64,000 bases of DNA from an uncultured Candidatus Poseidoniales archaeon. Its GTDB lineage: Archaea; Thermoplasmatota; Poseidoniia; Poseidoniales; Poseidoniaceae. Under the pieces are notes generated by a model. That model did not search any database and was not told where the DNA came from. It saw only the letters and a list, made by a program, of their open reading frames with translations. The stretch covers positions 59,312 to 123,311 of the forward strand of contig CAJIZC010000010.1 in assembly GCA_905181785.1 (NCBI GenBank). The letters run 5' to 3'. The number at the start of each line of letters is the position of its first letter. The stretch's first letter is position 1. The position numbers and the translations under genes are program-made. This document shows positions 18,731 to 26,762 of this stretch, one piece after another.

Positions 18731-19462
18731 TCAACCTCCAATCATCACCACTGCGCCGAGGTAAAGTCCCATAGAGAGGGCAACCCACATCGGCATCCAC
18801 CATAGCGCATCCTTGAACCGACCCAACATTCGCCCGGATACACCGAGTGCGACTGCCGAGGCTGCGCCAAAGAAGAGTGAAAAGGTTTGATTGAAACTGT
18901 CGATTTGAAACCCGCTGCTAGCAGGAGCAAAGAGACCAACGATGAATGCGATGAGCACAGGCAAGCCAATTGAAACAAACATGACAATCAGCAGACCGCG
19001 GCCAAGAAGTTCTTGTTCACGGGTGTTCATGAGGTCGTTCAGTCGTTCATAATCCATAGAGAGGTCGGCAAGGATTTGCTGCAAGGGCGCATCTTGCTCG
19101 ATGGCCGTTTCAATGAGGACCATTACCCGTTGAACCTGTGAAGATCGAGTTTTAGCAGCAAAGGCGGAAAGCGCCGCTTCGAAGGAAGAAGAATGGCTTT
19201 CTTCTAAAGTTTGTAGAAGAAGAGTTCCAAGGATCCCTTGGATGTTCTTCGATTGCTCCATCATTGCTTCTTGAATACCACGGCCAGCACCAACTGTGTC
19301 CGACAAGCCTTCGAGCAGACCCGGGAGTGCGTTCTCTATAGAACGGCGCCTTTTGCGCTCAAGCATTGGAGGGATGCCTCCCGCTGCGCAGGCTAAACCA
19401 ATCACGGAAAGGTAAAGCAACAACGGGTTATCGTTGAATGTTTCAAGCAATCCGAACAGCAT
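18731..19462 (-). CDS. T2SSF-domain pilus assembly membrane protein (TadC-like)
   Basis: This is a platform protein that would sit in the membrane above the ATPase. The 243-aa product has a membrane helix near the N-terminus (LLYLSVIGLACAAGGIPPM), a cytoplasmic helical region with the T2SSF pattern (LPGLLEGLSDTVGAGRGIQEAM), and three further membrane helices (LLIVMFVSIGLPVLIAFIVG, SLFFGAASAVALGVSG and MWVALSMGLYLGAVVMI). It has a single T2SSF-type domain. A second single-domain protein is encoded 4 bases upstream, so the platform appears to be split into two polypeptides, as in bacterial TadB/TadC. Confidence 0.85.
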   Translation of the reverse strand: MLFGLLETFNDNPLLLYLSVIGLACAAGGIPPMLERKRRRSIENALPGLLEGLSDTVGAGRGIQEAMMEQSKNIQGILGTLLLQTLEESHSSSFEAALSAFAAKTRSSQVQRVMVLIETAIEQDAPLQQILADLSMDYERLNDLMNTREQELLGRGLLIVMFVSIGLPVLIAFIVGLFAPASSGFQIDSFNQTFSLFFGAASAVALGVSGRMLGRFKDALWWMPMWVALSMGLYLGAVVMIGG

Positions 19463-19466
19463 AACA

Positions 19467-20048
19467 TCACAATCCAGGATCTTTTGTGTGGGCCTTTAAC
19501 CCAATCATCATCATGCCGATGAGGGTTAGGACAAGTCCCCCTTTTACAACCGAGTTGATCATGCCTTGGTCGATGGCCCCGACGATTGCTTCTGCACCGT
19601 CGCCTAGGAGTTGTGGAACGAGCCCAACGATGGCAAGAATGATTGGTCCGATCATGCCGATTGAAAGAAGGGTTTCAGGCACAGCGCCAAGTTCTTCGAT
19701 GTATTTCTTGACGGCCTCAGTCCGCTCATTCTCCATTCGGACGCCTTGCTTTCGCAGCGTTTCAACAATGTCTGTGTTTTGAGTGACGTTGGAGTACATC
19801 GTGTTTAGCAAACGGCGGTATCCTTCAGATTCCGCTTTTTTGAGCATGGTTTTGAGTTCGGGAGCAAGACCACGGGATGTGCCCTTTCTCAACCGCTTCA
19901 TCATCGATGAGAAGTCTTCGGAAATTACGCCATAACCTCCACTTCCAACGGTATGGATGGCAGCCTCAAGACCAACACCAGATGACATGAGAACGTCGAG
20001 TGTGCGAATGACGTAGAGAATTTCTCTCTGCTCGTCTAACTTCCGCAT
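19467..20048 (-). CDS. T2SSF-domain pilus assembly membrane protein (TadB-like)
   Basis: The 193-aa product has a T2SSF-type cytoplasmic helical domain (EILYVIRTLDVLMSSGVGLE, then LAPELKTMLKKAESEGYRRL) and two C-terminal membrane helices (LLSIGMIGPIILAIVGLVPQ and GGLVLTLIGMMMIGL). It is shorter than a usual FlaJ/PilC protein and complements the TadC-like protein 4 bases downstream. It is second in the operon after the small unknown gene at 20059-20412. The two halves together would make one normal platform. Confidence 0.82.
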   Translation of the reverse strand: MRKLDEQREILYVIRTLDVLMSSGVGLEAAIHTVGSGGYGVISEDFSSMMKRLRKGTSRGLAPELKTMLKKAESEGYRRLLNTMYSNVTQNTDIVETLRKQGVRMENERTEAVKKYIEELGAVPETLLSIGMIGPIILAIVGLVPQLLGDGAEAIVGAIDQGMINSVVKGGLVLTLIGMMMIGLKAHTKDPGL

Positions 20049-20058
20049 TTATTTCACC

Positions 20059-20412
20059 TCAAACAGTGTCTTCAATTAATTCGAACATGAAGGCCTCAGT
20101 GGTGCCTTCGTATTCCATTGCAGAGAACAAAACTTTGACGTCTCGTTCTTCAAACGGATCGTGAATGTAAGGCTGTCCGCTTCGGAACATGCTTAGGATT
20201 CGCTTGTAATCTTCAAGGCTAATTTCACCCTTAACGGTGTAAACGGTCGACTCGGAGCCTTCATCGTGAAGATTATCGCCTTCTTCACCGCGAATGATGG
20301 TTCGTGTAAGGCGTCGTGTCAATCGAACGTGAAGGTCACAATTTGGAATCCGTACCCAATCTGCGCTCGATGTGCCCGTTGCGGGTCGAATAAAGAAATC
20401 TGTTCCAGCCAT
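20059..20412 (-). CDS. Small protein of unknown function in the pilus operon
   Basis: I do not recognise a family. The 117-aa product (from the ATG at 20412, MAGTDFFIRPATG) is soluble, acidic and predicted beta-rich, with a central acidic loop (RGEEGDNLHDEGSES) and the segment YTVKGEISLEDYKRILSMFR. There is no signal peptide or membrane helix. It is 10 bases upstream of the TadB-like gene on the same strand, so it is probably the first gene of the pilus operon and may be an accessory or regulatory subunit. The C-terminal half vaguely recalls beta-sandwich phage-tail proteins, but I give that little weight. A start at 20436 would add eight residues. Confidence 0.65.
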   Translation of the reverse strand: MAGTDFFIRPATGTSSADWVRIPNCDLHVRLTRRLTRTIIRGEEGDNLHDEGSESTVYTVKGEISLEDYKRILSMFRSGQPYIHDPFEERDVKVLFSAMEYEGTTEAFMFELIEDTV

Positions 20413-20473
20413 GCACTTGACCCCTATTCTCCCCACGCATTGAGAAGGTATTCAATGTTGGGGGAGATTCAAC

Positions 20474-21400
20474 TCAAGCAACGATGCGAAACCAGCCAAA
20501 GCGGGGTTCGTGAAGGGTGCCTTCATTTGACAGTTCATCCAATTTAGATTCCGCTATTTGTCGGTCGATTCCACGCGCACCTGCGTTAGTAAGTACGGTT
20601 TCGAAGTCAACCCCATCGCCTTGATCGAGTTGACCGATGATGGCAAGAAGAGTTTCTTTCACATCGTCATCAGAACCTTCGGAATCTGAGCCTTCAACAT
20701 CCAATTGAGCTTGCGGCGGGGGTGCAGGTTGGCTTGCAGCCTCCATTCTTCCTTCCGCAATATCAAGTGCTTGCATCACGTTGAGAGTGTAACTTTCAGT
20801 ATCAATTTCACCGTAATGGTTCCTCGAGAGGAGAAGACCATCAACCATTTGATCGGGGACGCCGGCTGCCTTGAGCCCATCTTGCGTGGGTTCAGCCGCC
20901 AACGAATCACTGTGTATCTTCATTCGTCGCAAGGTCCCTTCACAAGCACGGGTGAGCCAAAGTGCGTATGTTTTAGCATCAATCTCGCATGCTTCTTCAG
21001 GCCTCAAAGATGTGTAGACAGCCCCTTCATCAGTTTGGTACCACCGAGACTTCGCCGTCATCAACAACAGCACTGGTTCACCGACCTCAGTTTTTTCAAC
21101 CAAAGAAAGGGTGAGCTCTCGCATTGATTCTGATGCATAATCGCCAACAGAGAAGTAATGCAATCCTGATGGATCGCGCATCTGGCCTTGGTACAACGTA
21201 GAACCGTTGGAAGTTTCTCGAACTTCAAGCCGTTCGAGCAAACCTGCAACAATGACACGGTTCACCTTAGCACCGAGTTTTGTAATGACAAAGGACGGAT
21301 CGTATTCGCCCGAACCCTTCTCATTCAGCGTTGCTTCGCTGAACTCAGATGCAAGCATGTGCCATGCGGGTTGTCGCCGTGCTCGTCCACCGGATTGCAT
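20474..21400 (-). CDS. RPA-associated protein (COG3390 family)
   Basis: In euryarchaea a COG3390 protein is encoded next to replication protein A and is thought to join its single-strand DNA-binding complex. This 308-aa product has an N-terminal OB-like region (VNRVIVAGLLERLEVRETSNGSTLYQGQMRDPSG), a middle helical region, an acidic linker (EGSDSEGSDDD) and a C-terminal winged-helix-like segment (ILDELSNEGTLHEPRFGWFRI-type pattern). The start ATG at 21400 overlaps the rpa stop codon by one base (TGATG), after a G-rich ribosome-binding site, so the pair is translationally coupled. The neighbour relationship supports the assignment strongly. Confidence 0.85.
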   Translation of the reverse strand: MQSGGRARRQPAWHMLASEFSEATLNEKGSGEYDPSFVITKLGAKVNRVIVAGLLERLEVRETSNGSTLYQGQMRDPSGLHYFSVGDYASESMRELTLSLVEKTEVGEPVLLLMTAKSRWYQTDEGAVYTSLRPEEACEIDAKTYALWLTRACEGTLRRMKIHSDSLAAEPTQDGLKAAGVPDQMVDGLLLSRNHYGEIDTESYTLNVMQALDIAEGRMEAASQPAPPPQAQLDVEGSDSEGSDDDVKETLLAIIGQLDQGDGVDFETVLTNAGARGIDRQIAESKLDELSNEGTLHEPRFGWFRIVA

Positions 21401-23094
21401 CAAGCCACCCCCCAATGAGCGCGTAATTCAGTCGCCAGCATGCCAGCGTCTTCTTCGACGACGGTTGCTCCATCAGCGAGCATCATAGCGCCCTGTTCAT
21501 CAACAATGGTTCTTCCAGTTGCCTGCACAGTTCGGCCTAAGAAAAGGCCTCTTAAGGATTGAACAAAGGCCATTTGCCCGTCCTTGTCCACGGCGGTCTT
21601 CATCTGTTCTTCATCCATGCCAAGCAAACCAAGAGTGGCCTCTTTATTTGTCAAAAGCGACATGCTTGATTGCCCATCGTCAAGGACCATCCGCAAGCGA
21701 ACATCGCTGTTGCCATCGTTTGGTCCATGTTCTGCACAAGCGCCCTCTCGCAACACCCTTCGGCATTCAGTGCACCGTTGAATGAAACCAGAATCTTCTC
21801 GAACACTGACCAAAATGGCCGATGTCGAGACACCGACCCGGCTTGCCCCTGTGGCCAATTCGTGGAGGCCAACTTCTGCGGTGTGATTGCTAAGATCAAG
21901 CGAATCATCCCAAGGCGTTGCGTCGAGCATCTCGACCTGGTCCATGGTGTCCACCGTCACATCAGGAATGCCTTGCCAAGCGCGAACTCGAACCCCTTTC
22001 AGACGAACAGTCATCGGCAATTTGTCATCGGTGATTGGTAATTCGCTCCATGCACTCATTCGGCATCGGCCGCTGGGGTCTGCAATTTGACCGGACCACA
22101 AGAAACGTTCTTCGCCGTCTCGCGTGAATGAACGCTTGGTCCATTCCGTGATTTGGACAACAGCATCGACATCTCGAGCGCCATCGCGGAATTGCGAGAT
22201 GGTCAAGACGGTTTGTTGCGACAAGGATTCTGCGTTAGCGAAGTTTTTGTCGTGGAAGATTTCAACCTTGGTGGTTCGCCCGAAGTTCAATTCTGGTGTG
22301 TCCCTGAAGGTTCGAACTTGAGCGCCATCAATCTTGAGGAGGCTACCAACTTCATGTTCAAACGGCTCCCATGAAAGGAAGCCAATCGTACCGCTTTCGT
22401 CTGCAATGCGTCCACGAATGATATCGATTGAACCTGAGCCGTCCTTCTTGTGGATTTGATCTGGACGAGAGGCTAGAACTCGCCCAACGACACAAACATA
22501 GCCATCTGCTGGAAGGCCATTGATTTCTTGGGGCTCACCGGGAGCTACAACAGGGCGTGTGCCTTCTCGTACCACGGCAATTCGTGTTGATTGATTGATG
22601 TTGAGGGACATACGCCCCTGGTATTCGTTCACAGATGCGCCTTCGATTCGGACGATTGAACCCGGAGCGAGGTTTGCACTTGGGCCCCAGTCTTTGTATT
22701 CCCATCGAGTTTTCTCACCCTTTTCTTCCCAAGGGTTATCCTCGAGGAGTCCAAATGCAATTTGCTTTTGTTCACCACGGATGGTTTGTTCTCGCATGTT
22801 GTGCGAGATGATTTCAACCTCAATCTCGATGTCCTTGTCGTTGCCGTTGAGTTCACTCAACTTGCTGACTTTCTTGGTGTTTCGGGGCGTAGCTGTTGCG
22901 CCTTGAGATGGACTGCGGTTCGATGGAACCGATTGTTCACCTTTGAATCGTCGGAGGATGGAACGCATTGCATCTTGGGGCGGAATGTAGAATTCCGTCT
23001 CGTACTTGGCAAAAGCCTCTGCGACCTCTTTCGGGTCCGCTTCTGGGCATTCAGCAAGAATGGCATTCACGTGCGTTTCATATTTTTCAGACAT
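21400..23094 (-). CDS. Replication protein A, single-strand DNA-binding, with zinc finger
   Basis: RPA coats single-stranded DNA during replication and repair. The 564-aa product starts with a helical domain (MSEKYETHVNAILAECPEADPKEVAEAF) and holds at least three OB-fold repeats. These are recognisable by KISELNGNDKDIEIEVEIIS-like starts, VCVVGRVLASRPDQI and VVQITEWTKRSFTRDGEE. A zinc finger, RCTECRRVLREGACAEHG, follows near residue 460, and a last OB-like domain ends the protein. This matches euryarchaeal multi-OB RPA. The frame is open to 23238, but the ATG at 23094 is where the conserved N-terminus begins. It is first in an operon with the COG3390 partner. Confidence 0.92.
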   Translation of the reverse strand: MSEKYETHVNAILAECPEADPKEVAEAFAKYETEFYIPPQDAMRSILRRFKGEQSVPSNRSPSQGATATPRNTKKVSKLSELNGNDKDIEIEVEIISHNMREQTIRGEQKQIAFGLLEDNPWEEKGEKTRWEYKDWGPSANLAPGSIVRIEGASVNEYQGRMSLNINQSTRIAVVREGTRPVVAPGEPQEINGLPADGYVCVVGRVLASRPDQIHKKDGSGSIDIIRGRIADESGTIGFLSWEPFEHEVGSLLKIDGAQVRTFRDTPELNFGRTTKVEIFHDKNFANAESLSQQTVLTISQFRDGARDVDAVVQITEWTKRSFTRDGEERFLWSGQIADPSGRCRMSAWSELPITDDKLPMTVRLKGVRVRAWQGIPDVTVDTMDQVEMLDATPWDDSLDLSNHTAEVGLHELATGASRVGVSTSAILVSVREDSGFIQRCTECRRVLREGACAEHGPNDGNSDVRLRMVLDDGQSSMSLLTNKEATLGLLGMDEEQMKTAVDKDGQMAFVQSLRGLFLGRTVQATGRTIVDEQGAMMLADGATVVEEDAGMLATELRAHWGVA

Positions 23095-23284
23095 TGACGA
23101 GCCCCCCGTAAGGCGTTTTCGTTCGAAGCCTGTACGGAGAACAGGCGTTGGGCTTTCGTGCGGATTGGTTGAGTCTATACACTCCCTTGACCTCCATGGT
23201 AACAGATAGAACTGACGACGGGACTTAAAGAATACCATCGGATTTTTTCCAAGCCTCTCAAAGACCGAGCAAAAACAAACCTGT

Positions 23285-24694
23285 TTAGGCCGGGTTGATT
23301 CGTAGCCCTTGCATTAAAAGAACATCAGGCAAATGCATGCTCCCGGATGAATAGGAGCCTTGAATTCGGACATCGTCCCCAAGGTGGACATCCTTGGAGA
23401 GGGCTTGTGCTAAGTTTCCGGACAATCCTGCTTGTTTGACCGGGCCTAAGATCGAGCCACCTTCGACGCGTAGGATGGTGCTGGTGGTCACCGAAAAATC
23501 ACCGCTTGTGGGGTTTGCAGTGTGAGCGCCCATCACGCTGTGAACAATGTAACCATCATCCATGCGTTCCAACAGGGCGTCTTGGGTGTGGCCACCGTTT
23601 CGGGACGTCATTGCGAAGTCCCTGCATCCTGTTCCGGGTGGAGCTTGATGACCACCACGGACTGCAGAACCGGTGCTGTGTGCTTCCTCAATGCGGCCCT
23701 CAGCAACTTGTTGAGCGGCGTCTCGAGTCGACCACATCGAGCCTACCAATCGCCCCTGATCGACGATGGTTTGCCGGCTCGTAGGTACGCCTTCACCGTC
23801 TCGGGAACTGGCTGATTTTCCGCCGTCCATTCGGCCATCATCGATGAGTGAGAGGTCATCTGCGAGCACTTGGGTGCCTTGCTTGCCTGACCAAAAGGAT
23901 TCATTGCGGACCAAGCGGTCCCCCCTCACGGCGGTGGGCACCACCATGGAAAACAAAGGAGAAAAGCCCTCGCTTGTCATGAGAACTGGTGCGTCTTGCG
24001 GTTCACTGTTGACTTCAATCGGCCCACGAGTCACCTGAGCCCAATGCACCGCATTCGCAATGCAGGAAGGGACATCTGGGAGCAGTTGACGGCCAGAATC
24101 GCCTTCGTACGAACTGGTTAATTCATCGTTGGCGTCGATTGAAACTTGGACCCCTAGACCATGAGAAGTGGTGATTCCAGAAGAATCGATGCCTTCGCTT
24201 GAGAGGAGTGCGGACGCCGTAGCCCCAACGCCAAGTCCTCCACCGGTGACGACGGCTCGCTCGTCCAATGAAGCCACTTCGCTCAAAACCGCATCGGCTT
24301 GCTCCAAGAGGTCTTCAGGACCGAGGTCAAGAATTCGCTGATCGCACAAGCCAGAAACAGGTTTGGCCTCTTGTGCGCTTGGCAAAACAAAACCTTCCAC
24401 TGAAGGGGAGGCTCGGGCCACATCCAAGGCTTGTTTGAGAGCGTTTGGAGCAGCATCAACATCGACAAGGTACGCATATCCAAAGCGACCTTCTTCGACA
24501 ACACGGATACCATATCCTCCTTCACCGCCACCTGCTGCGAGTGAAATTTTACCCGCTTCGATGTCAAGTTGATGACCGTATGATTGGTAAGCAACGACTT
24601 CCCACTGGGCCACGCCTTCTTGAGTGCAGAAGGAGCCAATGGTCCTGCATCCGTCATTGATTCGATCGATTGCGTCGTCTGGAAGCATGATCAT
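23285..24694 (-). CDS. TldE/PmbA family protein (metalloprotease partner)
   Basis: TldE pairs with TldD to form a heterodimeric metalloprotease that degrades unfolded peptides and matures modified peptides in bacteria. This 469-aa subunit has the family N-terminus (WEVVAYQSYGHQLDIEAGKIS), GGGEGGYGIRVVEEGRFGYAY and the C-terminal GDFSVTTSTILRVEGG. It has no HExxxH motif, as expected for TldE, so catalysis would come from the partner. The ATG at 24694 overlaps the tldD stop (ATGA), with GGTGGG upstream. The order tldD-tldE is the last part of an operon beginning with hel308. Confidence 0.92.
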   Translation of the reverse strand: MIMLPDDAIDRINDGCRTIGSFCTQEGVAQWEVVAYQSYGHQLDIEAGKISLAAGGGEGGYGIRVVEEGRFGYAYLVDVDAAPNALKQALDVARASPSVEGFVLPSAQEAKPVSGLCDQRILDLGPEDLLEQADAVLSEVASLDERAVVTGGGLGVGATASALLSSEGIDSSGITTSHGLGVQVSIDANDELTSSYEGDSGRQLLPDVPSCIANAVHWAQVTRGPIEVNSEPQDAPVLMTSEGFSPLFSMVVPTAVRGDRLVRNESFWSGKQGTQVLADDLSLIDDGRMDGGKSASSRDGEGVPTSRQTIVDQGRLVGSMWSTRDAAQQVAEGRIEEAHSTGSAVRGGHQAPPGTGCRDFAMTSRNGGHTQDALLERMDDGYIVHSVMGAHTANPTSGDFSVTTSTILRVEGGSILGPVKQAGLSGNLAQALSKDVHLGDDVRIQGSYSSGSMHLPDVLLMQGLRINPA

Positions 24695-26127
24695 CCCACC
24701 AAAGCCTGAGAGATTCTCATAATTGGTCCACCGTCACCAACAGGCACAGTTTGACCCTTACCACAGAAACCTGGGGCAGCGAGGCGGGCATCTCGAGTTA
24801 ATCCGTCAACATCGTTCAAGATTTGAAGCGTAAGTCCACTCACACTAACGTCTTTGAGTGGCTTGGTAAGTTCACCGTTTTCAATCAACCATGCTTCCTG
24901 AGCGGCGAATTGGAATGAACCTCGACCGGTGTCGACTTGACCGCCTCTTGAGCCACAAGCATACACTCCGTATTCGATGTCTTCCATCAGCTCATCCAAA
25001 TCGTTGTGTGTACCGCCTTGAATCATCGTATTGGACATTCGAACAAGGGGGTGGTGCAGACCATCTTGAGCGCGAGCACCAGCGTTTGGTGCAATGCCAA
25101 AGTGATGTGCGGTTTCTCGATGATTGAGGTATTCGGTGAGGACGCCGTTCTTGATCAGGCATTTTTCGCGTGTGTCAAGTCCTTCGTCATCAATCGGGTG
25201 AGCCCCATAGCCGCCTCGAATGGTGGGGTCGTCAACAACGGTTACGATGCTGTTGCCTATGGTTTGACCAAGCTTACCATCCAAGCAAGAATCGCCTGCT
25301 GCGACCAAATCTGCTTCACAAGGATGTCCAAGGGCTTCATGGATGTAGACGCCTGTAAGATCCCGGTCTGCAACGAGCGGTAACTTCCCAGAAGGAGCTC
25401 GTTCTGCTTTGAGAAGTCGAAGGGTCGCAACCTGAGCGTTTCGGCCGAGTTCCCCAAGGTCGCAATCTTCGATAACTTCGAGACCACCCTCACCTCCGTG
25501 CCTGGTTCTATAGGAAACGACGTCCCCGCCATCGCGCCCTGTAACCGTAGCGTTGATCAACGATCGTTGGAAGGACCAAACTCGATTCATTCCTTCCGAA
25601 GTCATGAGTTCCGTGTGGAGGTGTTCGTCGTGCCAACCGCAAGTCACAGAGACGATGCGCTCGTCTTCAGCAGCGCTGTCATGAAGGGTCATGAGGTGGT
25701 GAAGTTTGGTGTCAAGGTCTGTATTCCGAACGTCTTTTTTCGGCTTCCAGTGGACTTCATTTTCCAAGATTGGAACTTCGGCAAGCGCCACAGGCCGATC
25801 TTTTGATGCCCGTCGTGCTGCCACTGCTTTGGCGAGCCGCACTGTTGATTCGACCTGCCCTGGCAGGGATTGGAGGTCTGTCGTCGAATGGACCCCCCAT
25901 GCGCCATCTGCAAGAATGCGCATCGTTACGCCGATCTCTTGGCCTGGAATCGCACGTTCCAATTTCCCGTCTCGAATCGCAACGCTTGAGTCTGTAATCG
26001 CCATCAATCGAACTTCTGCATAAGAAGCACCGAGGTCCTGTGCATGACCTAAGGCGGCCTGGATTTTCGACTGTTGAAGGTATCTTCCGGTTCCCGCAGG
26101 GTGGCCGTCGGTAGGGCTAGCGCTCAT
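24691..26127 (-). CDS. tldD: TldD family zinc metalloprotease
   Basis: This is the catalytic subunit of the TldD/TldE pair. The zinc-binding motif HEALGH (H263, E264, H267) is followed by PCEADLV, as in active TldD. The N-terminus (QAALGHAQDLGASYAEVRL) and the glycine-rich C-terminus are typical. The frame is open to a TTG at 26184, but that would add about 19 residues unlike the family; the ATG at 26127 (MSASPTDG) is preferred. It follows cgi121 by about 50 bases. No obvious peptide substrate gene lies nearby, so a general proteolytic role is as likely as peptide maturation. Confidence 0.94.
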   Translation of the reverse strand: MSASPTDGHPAGTGRYLQQSKIQAALGHAQDLGASYAEVRLMAITDSSVAIRDGKLERAIPGQEIGVTMRILADGAWGVHSTTDLQSLPGQVESTVRLAKAVAARRASKDRPVALAEVPILENEVHWKPKKDVRNTDLDTKLHHLMTLHDSAAEDERIVSVTCGWHDEHLHTELMTSEGMNRVWSFQRSLINATVTGRDGGDVVSYRTRHGGEGGLEVIEDCDLGELGRNAQVATLRLLKAERAPSGKLPLVADRDLTGVYIHEALGHPCEADLVAAGDSCLDGKLGQTIGNSIVTVVDDPTIRGGYGAHPIDDEGLDTREKCLIKNGVLTEYLNHRETAHHFGIAPNAGARAQDGLHHPLVRMSNTMIQGGTHNDLDELMEDIEYGVYACGSRGGQVDTGRGSFQFAAQEAWLIENGELTKPLKDVSVSGLTLQILNDVDGLTRDARLAAPGFCGKGQTVPVGDGGPIMRISQALVG

Positions 26128-26180
26128 CACCATGGACAACGGTGGACGCAACAGTGCTTGAAGTCTGGCCCATCTTGCTC

Positions 26181-26762
26181 TCAAGAATTGAATTCTGCGG
26201 AGACAACGTGGCCAACCAGAACATCACAGTTCAGTGAAGAAGGGGCCTCGATGGAAAGCCCGAGCCGCTCTGCACCTGCAATGTTGCATTCAAGAGGATT
26301 CTCGATGAGCAACACCTCCATGCTCGCCGCCAATGAGTCGGCCTGCTTGGTGAGGGTAAGCATCTCTTCCTCAGAGGGGTTTGGAAGGGAAGACTCCAAC
26401 CCTTGCCAAGCGGGTAAAACAAGAAAGCAGCCATTGGAATCGCCATTGCGCACTCCGGCTCGCTTGAACGCCTCGGACACATGATGCGTGCCAGAAAGGT
26501 ACCTCAAGAATTCAGCGTCAAAGGAACGGGCAAGCGAATTGTTTCGGCGTTGACGGCGAGCAGCGCTGTTCCAAGCTGTCCATAGTTGTGCATGGCATTG
26601 GGCGACACCTTGGCCGACCAGAACCCATCGATCGTTTGGCCGATGTTCAAGAAATAATTTCGTCATCTCCGACCCTTTCTGCGGTTCAGCAGATTGCCAA
26701 ACAAAATGGGGGAAGGGCATTTCATCCATGCTCCTGTGAGAAGCACTTGAAGTATCAATCAT
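26181..26762 (-). CDS. KEOPS complex subunit Cgi121
   Basis: Cgi121 is part of the KEOPS complex, which makes the universal t6A modification of tRNA. In archaea it binds the tRNA tail. The 193-aa product has the family region NNSLARSFDAEFLRYLSGTH, HVSEAFKRAGVRNGDSNGCF and LVLP, matching the 'sIe.E.L.YLsGs.qI..A....Gi' pattern. The ATG at 26762 overlaps the hel308 stop by 8 bases. A pairing of cgi121 with hel308 is known from other archaea, which supports the call. Sequence similarity alone is moderate. Confidence 0.8.
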   Translation of the reverse strand: MIDTSSASHRSMDEMPFPHFVWQSAEPQKGSEMTKLFLEHRPNDRWVLVGQGVAQCHAQLWTAWNSAARRQRRNNSLARSFDAEFLRYLSGTHHVSEAFKRAGVRNGDSNGCFLVLPAWQGLESSLPNPSEEEMLTLTKQADSLAASMEVLLIENPLECNIAGAERLGLSIEAPSSLNCDVLVGHVVSAEFNS

